Part shown: positions 34,725-38,707 of the stretch, in pieces
Layout: every line of letters starts with the position of its first letter
How positions within the stretch are numbered: the stretch's first letter is position 1
Origin: Lachnospiraceae bacterium
GTDB taxonomy: Bacteria > Bacillota > Clostridia > Lachnospirales > Lachnospiraceae
Assembly: GCA_022510605.1 (NCBI GenBank)
Contig: JAFLTB010000001.1
Location: 1-38,707, forward strand
Direction of reading: 5' to 3'
Length of the DNA: 38,707 nt
Notes under the pieces: model-generated
Databases searched by the model: none
What the model was told of the DNA's origin: nothing
Seen by the model: the letters and a program-made list of their open reading frames with translations, nothing else
Program-made: the position numbers and the translations under genes

Positions 34725-36254
34725 ATGAAAAAACAGTGTATCATTATGGCGGCGGCGTTGATGCTGACCGTTGGAGCGGTATGTGGGGCCGGGGAGAAGG
34801 AAGCAAAGGCGGCTACGGTTGCCATTAACAAAAAGAACTTTCCAGATCAGGTGTTCCGTGAGCTGGTGAGAGTCAATTACGACAAGAACAAGGATAAGAA
34901 ATTATCCGACGGGGAAATTAAAAATGCCAGAAAGTTTGGCTCCAGTTCCTGCAAAAACACGGTAAAGATTAAGCCGTCCAAGTATGCGAAGTACCAGAAG
35001 AAATACGTGAAGGATATCAAGTCCTTCAAGGGAATCGGCAAGCTTACCAATCTTCAGAAGTTTGTGGCCAATGAAACAACAGTAAAAACCATAGATTTGA
35101 AAAAGAATAAAAATCTGGTTTATCTGGAGATGACCGATGGCAAGCTGCAGAAGCTGAACCTGAACAAAAACCTGAAACTGAAATATGTATATTTAGAGTA
35201 CAACCAGTTGACATCCCTGACGATGAACAAGTGCAAGAAACTGATTGACGTAGATTTGACAGGGCATATGGTAAAGAAGTTGAAAATTTTCCATAACAAA
35301 AAGACAAACGTTATAGGAGAGGACTACTACCAGCCATATAGCGCAACGAAAATCAAGGAGTCTTTCAATTTCCTGAATGATGGGGGCGCACTGGATGTCA
35401 ATGGCAATTACTGCATCTATGAATGGAATGAAGATTATTCCGGTTGTGTGAAGAAGACGCTGACCGGCACTTCCATGACCAGCAATGCAATTAACTTAAA
35501 TTCTGACACCATATATAAGGCAAAGGCTATGCAGAACATTACGGCACAGTGGCAGGATGCCCAGGGCAACTTCTACTTTGTGGCAGATAAGGATGGCGAC
35601 ATGGTGGCAAAAACCGTAAACTATCTTTACAAGGTAAACCCTCAGGGAGCCATTGAGCAGGAGATTGTACTCAATGACCAGATAAGCTTTTCTGAGAGCT
35701 ACAACAACCGCTACAACCTGTATTTCATGAATCAGAAAAATGGTGTGGCAGCATTGAAAATGACCACAGGAAGCAATGTTTACGGTGTAATGTATTTCGA
35801 TATGAATACCATGAAGGTAAGCAGACAGGTGGAATGCGATTTTGAGCCATATGCCACCGAAGGGGATACGGTAGTGGGAAGCAAATCCTATGATGTAGTA
35901 GTCAGCAAAATTCCGGCCGGCCGGGAGGCGGAACTGGAAAATGGCGAAAAGATTGAGGTTTGCCAGCTTTCGGCAACCCATCGGATTAGCATTCCAATCC
36001 GTGAGGATTTCAGTGCATACTCCATCGGAGTAAAAAATAACTATGTATATCTCATCAGCAGCAAGGGATTTTTCAGGGCAAAACTAACAGCCAAGTCCTT
36101 TACACAGTTGTATGGCATCGGAAAGATTTCCGGCATGCAGGATTCGGAAACTACCTACCAGATGACCATGAACAGCGAGAAGGAAATTGTTCTGTTATTT
36201 GCAGATAAAAAAGAGGGAAAAGTGTCACACCGTCTGGTTCAGTGTAAAATCTGA
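34725..36254 (+). CDS. Secreted LRR protein with C-terminal propeller-like region
   Basis: The 509-residue protein begins MKKQCIIMAAALMLTVGAVCGAGEKEAKA, a signal peptide. It continues with VAINKKNFPDQVFRELVRVNYDKNKDKKLSDGEI, the same layout as the N-terminus of the protein at 8546, with an EF-hand-like loop at Asp53-Glu64. Short leucine-rich repeats follow (LTNLQKFVANETTVKTIDLKKNKNLVYLEM and onward, to about residue 195). The second half contains repeated strands such as NFYFVADKDGDMVAKTVNYLYKVNPQG, reminiscent of DUF5050/propeller modules. There is no sorting signal. The start at 34725 follows GGGGG; the upstream frame to 34638 runs through the promoter and is rejected. It lies downstream of the ECF sigma operon and shares its putative promoter. 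Confidence 0.8.
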   Translation: MKKQCIIMAAALMLTVGAVCGAGEKEAKAATVAINKKNFPDQVFRELVRVNYDKNKDKKLSDGEIKNARKFGSSSCKNTVKIKPSKYAKYQKKYVKDIKSFKGIGKLTNLQKFVANETTVKTIDLKKNKNLVYLEMTDGKLQKLNLNKNLKLKYVYLEYNQLTSLTMNKCKKLIDVDLTGHMVKKLKIFHNKKTNVIGEDYYQPYSATKIKESFNFLNDGGALDVNGNYCIYEWNEDYSGCVKKTLTGTSMTSNAINLNSDTIYKAKAMQNITAQWQDAQGNFYFVADKDGDMVAKTVNYLYKVNPQGAIEQEIVLNDQISFSESYNNRYNLYFMNQKNGVAALKMTTGSNVYGVMYFDMNTMKVSRQVECDFEPYATEGDTVVGSKSYDVVVSKIPAGREAELENGEKIEVCQLSATHRISIPIREDFSAYSIGVKNNYVYLISSKGFFRAKLTAKSFTQLYGIGKISGMQDSETTYQMTMNSEKEIVLLFADKKEGKVSHRLVQCKI

Positions 36255-36285
36255 CAGACCGGGAATGGGAGAAGAAAGTGTTAAA

Positions 36286-36314
36286 AGAAGCGGCTCACGG
36301 GGAGAGCCGCTTCT
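36286..36314 (+). terminator. Hairpin terminator after the LRR/propeller gene
   Basis: AGAAGCGGCTC (36286-36296) pairs perfectly with GAGCCGCTTCT (36304-36314). The following sequence is G-rich with few T residues, so termination efficiency is uncertain. Confidence 0.6.
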
Positions 36315-36356
36315 TGGGGGTTTGGGGAAAAAGCTGACGAGAGCGGCAATTATAAT

Positions 36357-36390
36357 TAACTGACTCAAGCTTCTAACTAACTCAAACTTG
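36357..36390. repeat. Two-copy 17-bp tandem repeat
   Basis: TAACTGACTCAAGCTTC (36357-36373) is followed directly by TAACTAACTCAAACTTG (36374-36390), with 14 of 17 bases identical. Significance is unknown. Confidence 0.5.
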
Positions 36391-36411
36391 GCACATTGAT
36401 TTTATACAAGT

Positions 36412-36436
36412 AGACCACCGGCTAGGCCGGTGGTCT
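36412..36436. repeat. 11-bp perfect palindrome (REP-like hairpin)
   Basis: AGACCACCGGC (36412-36422) and GCCGGTGGTCT (36426-36436) surround a TAG loop. It lies downstream of the minus-strand flagellin-like gene and may terminate it, but no T-run is present. It resembles palindromes left by IS200/IS605-type elements; this is only an impression. Confidence 0.5.
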
Positions 36437-36470
36437 TGATTATATACATCACAAAAATTTTCTCTGTTGA

Positions 36471-37250
36471 TTAAATAAACCAAAATTTCTGTTTTTCCTG
36501 CTCCTGCTCTTGTTGCTTTTTTTGCAGCATGAACTGATAGGACTGTAAAAGTCTCTGCTTGTTCAGTTCAGACGTAACTTCTGCAATATCTGCGTCCTCA
36601 AGATTGCTCACTGCAAAAGTGTGATTGATAGAAGCCTGTGAGTTATAGGAAATCGCATAGTCCAAAGCGTTGCTCTGAGCACCGATTGCACTGCGGTTGC
36701 CAGATACTTTTGCCAGTGCATCGTCAATCGTCTGAAGAGAAAAGTCTCCCGTCACATCAAAATCCTGGATGCCAAGTGCCTCCAATGTGGCAGCTCCGAT
36801 ATCCAATGTTAATCCCTGACCTTCATTCGCTCCGGATTGGATATGAACATCCCCACAGGAACCGTCCAGGAGTTTTTTTGTGTTAAATTCAGTATTGTTG
36901 GCAATATCTGAAATCCCCTGTTTGAGTTGGTCGATTTCATCCTGAATCATCCGAAGGTCTTTATCCGAAAGAATAGCAGAATTTGATGCTTGAACGGCAA
37001 GTTCGCGTATTCTCTGCAGGTTATCTGCAATACCGCTCATGGCCCCATCTGCCACATTCAAAAGGGATTTTCCGTCCTCGGCATTCCGACGGCCTTGGTC
37101 AAGACCATTTATCTGAGCATTCTCTTTCTCGGCGATTGCTTTCTCGGCAGCACCATCTGCTGCACTTTGCAACTTACTGCCACTGGCAATTTGGCTTTCC
37201 AGACTGCTACCATAAGGATTACCGCCGGATACTCCTGTAATACCACTCAT
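36471..37250 (-). CDS. Divergent flagellin-like protein
   Basis: The 259-residue protein contains the flagellin N-terminal D1 pattern (SGSKLQSAADGAAEKAIAEKENAQINGLDQGRRNAEDGKSLLNVADGAMSGIADNLQRIRELAVQASNSAILSDKDLRMIQDEIDQLKQGISDIANNTEFNTKKLLDG). It also has a C-terminal D1 pattern (SAIGAQSNALDYAISYNSQASINHTFAVSNLEDADIAEVTSELNKQRLLQSYQFMLQ). The ends are abnormal: the usual MxINxNxxAxxAxxxL start is replaced by MSGITGVSGGNPYG, and the C-terminus ends in KKQQEQEQEKQKFWFI rather than the usual LLR-type D0 helix. The start ATG at 37250 follows AAAGGAGGAATACGG. No export or hook genes are adjacent. It may be a minor or diverged filament protein, or unrelated to motility. Confidence 0.82.
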   Translation of the reverse strand: MSGITGVSGGNPYGSSLESQIASGSKLQSAADGAAEKAIAEKENAQINGLDQGRRNAEDGKSLLNVADGAMSGIADNLQRIRELAVQASNSAILSDKDLRMIQDEIDQLKQGISDIANNTEFNTKKLLDGSCGDVHIQSGANEGQGLTLDIGAATLEALGIQDFDVTGDFSLQTIDDALAKVSGNRSAIGAQSNALDYAISYNSQASINHTFAVSNLEDADIAEVTSELNKQRLLQSYQFMLQKKQQEQEQEKQKFWFI

Positions 37251-37436
37251 TCCGTATTCCTCCTTTCTATGAGAACAAAATTCTTTTTATATAGTTATAA
37301 TCATAATACCACAATTTTCCTAAAATAGGAAGAGGAAAATTTCTTGAGCACGGGTTTCTTACCGTGCTTTGTTTTACGGTGTTCGGGGACGATTTATATG
37401 CGCCAGTCTATCGTCTGATATTCTTGAACTCCGAAG

Positions 37437-37687
37437 TTACGGTCTCGGATAGCGTTTCTTAAGCTTGTAAGTGCCATTATAATCACCGCCCTTGGTGATA
37501 ACAATTTTCTTCTTATAAACCCGGATTTTCATCTTTCCTTCCGGCGACGAATATTGGGAGGCAGACAATACATAATATTCCCCGGATCCTATCTTCTTTC
37601 GATATTCCCCGGCAAAGTAAATATTTTTGCTCTTTGCCTCTGCGGGCCTTACAGAAAGTCCCCCTATAAATTCCGGCCTTGATACTG
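37437..37687 (-). pseudogene. 5'-truncated remnant of a small secreted protein
   Basis: A minus-strand frame ending at TAA (37439-37437) translates as the end of a signal peptide (FIGGLSVRPAEAKSKN) followed by IYFAGEYRKKIGSGEYYVLSASQYSSPEGKMKIRVYKKKIVITKGGDYNGTYKLKKRYPRP. Upstream, the frame runs into a stop before any ATG, GTG or TTG start is met. The signal-peptide start has therefore been lost at the junction with the relE-like gene. The composition matches the Lys/Tyr-rich secreted proteins elsewhere in the window. I infer a deletion or insertion that removed the 5' end. Confidence 0.6.
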
Positions 37688-37965
37688 GATTGTCACTACA
37701 TTAACTATTTTGGCTTTCTCATTTATGCGGAAAATAGCAATATAGTTATCGATCAACAATTGTCGATAACCTTGCCCGGCAAATTTCCCTTCGTTGCGTT
37801 TTTGGTGCGACTGTGGAAATGTGTCTAGTTTTAAAATCGCTTTTTTGATTCTGTTAACCTGTCCTTTTGCATTTTCAGGAGCCAATTTTTCCTTTGCAAT
37901 ATATTCGTAAATGCGGTCAATTCCCGCATTGCCCTGGGATTGAATTTAACCTTGTATTTAACCAA
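37664..37965 (-). pseudogene. RelE/ParE-family toxin, inactivated by a -1 frameshift
   Basis: Two overlapping minus-strand frames together make a RelE/ParE toxin. Frame 1 (from the TTG at 37965) reads VKYKVKFNPRAMREL. Frame 2 reads DRIYEYIAKEKLAPENAKGQVNRIKKAILKLDTFPQ through GYRQLLIDNYIAIFRINEKAKIVNVVTIQYQGRNL to the stop at 37664. The shift lies near 37915-37922, where TTGACC would need one extra G. The 302-base span is one base short of 101 codons, consistent with loss of one base from a 100-residue toxin. The toxin start overlaps the antitoxin stop by eight bases. Unless ribosomes shift frame here, the toxin is dead. Confidence 0.75.
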
Positions 37966-38221
37966 AATATTTTTTCTCCAATTCTGCAAAAACAATCTCT
38001 GCGTCAATGGCTTCTGCTCCATTTGCAACTTCCTGCTCGGATTCGTAGATGGCCTGATCAATGCGGTTTATTTTTGCAAATTTATCGTATAATTCACTAC
38101 TCATTACAACCAGATCGCTATAACCATTTTTGGTAATAAAAATAGGCTCCTGTTCCTTGTGAGCGATATCAGAAATTTTGGTTGTATTGCGTAGCTCTTT
38201 TATAGGCATTATAATCGGCAT
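37958..38221 (-). CDS. Phd/YefM-type antitoxin
   Basis: The 87-residue protein begins MPIIMPIKELRNTTKISDIAHKEQEPIFITKNGYSDLVVMSSELYDKFAK, the canonical Phd/YefM N-terminal DNA-binding fold. It ends in a helical toxin-binding tail (EQEVANGAEAIDAEIVFAELEKKYFG). It would neutralise the RelE/ParE partner and repress its own operon. The ATG at 38221 follows AAGGAGTTGAGC; a longer frame from 38248 overlaps the promoter. Its stop overlaps the toxin start. The frame is intact although the toxin is frameshifted, so it may persist as a decoy antitoxin or simply be decaying. Confidence 0.88.
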   Translation of the reverse strand: MPIIMPIKELRNTTKISDIAHKEQEPIFITKNGYSDLVVMSSELYDKFAKINRIDQAIYESEQEVANGAEAIDAEIVFAELEKKYFG

Positions 38222-38247
38222 GTTGCTCAACTCCTTTCTGCGACACA

Positions 38248-38276
38248 ATTATAGCATAATTATGTATGACTTACAA
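38248..38276 (-). promoter_or_regulatory. Antitoxin promoter with palindromic operator
   Basis: On the minus strand TTGTAA (38276-38271) and TATAAT (38253-38248) are 17 bases apart. A perfect CATAATTATG palindrome (38255-38264) lies within the spacer and suits autorepression by the Phd/YefM protein. Confidence 0.75.
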
Positions 38277-38446
38277 AAGCCATTTTGACTACGATGAAGT
38301 ATTTTAAAATGAATGGAGCAAATCCACCACGTGTGATATCATAATATATAAAGGGCAGACAGTCGTATAGATAGTGTGGCTCTATTCAAAAAATCAGGCA
38401 GAGGAAAGAGAGGGAAAAGGCATGGAACACGATATAATCGAGGTGG

Positions 38447-38590
38447 ATGAATGAAAACGACCAGCGGCTTTTTATGTATAAAAAACCACTCCAAAATAAA
38501 CATAACAAAATTCCAATATTAGCAAATCGCCATTTTTTATTAGCAGACAAATCAGAAAATAACATTTCCTTATTAGCAGAAACTAAATAA
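38447..38590 (+). CDS. Candidate small protein (47 residues)
   Basis: A frame starting at ATG 38447, five bases after GAGG, encodes MNENDQRLFMYKKPLQNKHN followed by KIPILANRHFLLADKSENNISLLAETK. The repeated (I/L)LA pattern comes from three TTAGCA repeats in the DNA. A terminator follows 18 bases downstream. The opposite strand also has an open frame of 98 residues over the same DNA, which looks less likely. No family is recognised; it may be a small peptide or an untranslated RNA. Confidence 0.3.
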   Translation: MNENDQRLFMYKKPLQNKHNKIPILANRHFLLADKSENNISLLAETK

Positions 38591-38607
38591 AATGTCAGAC
38601 AAAAAAC

Positions 38608-38650
38608 AAATCGTTGTTCTGGCAAAAACACGCTAAAACAACGATTTTTT
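38608..38650 (+). terminator. Rho-independent terminator
   Basis: AAATCGTTGTT (38608-38618) pairs with AACAACGATTT (38637-38647), followed by more T residues to 38650. It shows that a plus-strand transcript ends here. Confidence 0.85.
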
Positions 38651-38670
38651 AATAATGAAGCAATGCCAGT

Positions 38671-38697
38671 CTTGCGGGGCAACCCCGTCCCCGCAAG
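38671..38697. repeat. GC-rich inverted repeat at the window edge
   Basis: CTTGCGGGG (38671-38679) pairs with CCCCGCAAG (38689-38697) across CAACCCCGT. Its context lies beyond the window. It may belong to a repeat element or an RNA structure. Confidence 0.45.
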
Positions 38698-38707
38698 CCC
38701 GCGTGCT

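Noticed and set aside
36412-36436. IS200/IS605 end
   Set aside because: Only a single hairpin is seen, with no transposase remnant or paired end within the window. The resemblance is an impression.
38386-38682. 98-residue minus-strand frame with SANK repeats
   Set aside because: It crosses a plus-strand terminator hairpin, lacks a ribosome site, and its repeats come from the TTAGCA DNA repeats. It cannot be excluded fully but is weaker than the plus-strand reading.

Overview
The window looks like a chromosomal segment of a spore-forming Clostridia bacterium, most likely Lachnospiraceae. The evidence is moderate GC, strong AGGAGG ribosome sites, a cotJ spore-coat locus, an archaeal-type AspRS clustered with gatCAB behind a T-box, MecA, a CIRCE-controlled hrcA-grpE-dnaK-dnaJ operon, and many secreted Lys-rich repeat proteins. 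No rRNA, tRNA, CRISPR array or intact transposase was seen.

Layout. 1-2220: the tail of an unknown gene, then a membrane protein and a propeller-like lipoprotein. 2270-3545: a DUF1858 protein convergent with mecA. 3560-4250: a repeat-flanked promoter and a small hypothetical gene. 4478-6874: a three-gene ABC-2 exporter. 6930-7190: a highly structured non-coding stretch. 7189-8273: cotJC and a fused cotJA-cotJB, on the minus strand. 8450-12725: a secreted LRR protein, a secreted Big2 protein and a TetR regulator. 12830-18235: a T-box leader and aspS2-gatC-gatA-gatB-pilZ. 18240-19140: a zeta-type toxin-antitoxin pair. 19157-20995: a FliK-like protein on the minus strand. 21085-25415: uxaC plus GH115, for glucuronoxylan side chains. 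25460-30504: the class I heat-shock operon. 30511-32668: a secreted protein and enolase. 32748-36254: an ECF sigma factor, its anti-sigma factor, a small secreted protein and a second secreted LRR protein. 36255-38707: an accessory-looking tail with a divergent flagellin, a truncated secreted-protein remnant, a frameshifted RelE/ParE toxin with intact antitoxin, and palindromes.

The strongest systems-level signal is a putative ECF regulon. Three secreted-protein genes carry (T/G)GCAAC-N17-CGTTT upstream: the LRR gene at 8546, the small gene at 34084 and the LRR gene at 34725. Two of these lie directly beside the ECF sigma/anti-sigma pair, and the third is about 24 kb away. The two LRR promoters share a 12-base and an 11-base identical block although the surrounding sequence differs. 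Other unusual items are a 133-nt element that can fold into a three-armed, four-way-junction structure, a CotJA-CotJB fusion, a T-box whose predicted specifier GAAC holds overlapping Glu and Asn codons, and an enolase ribosome site buried in the 3' arm of the preceding terminator.
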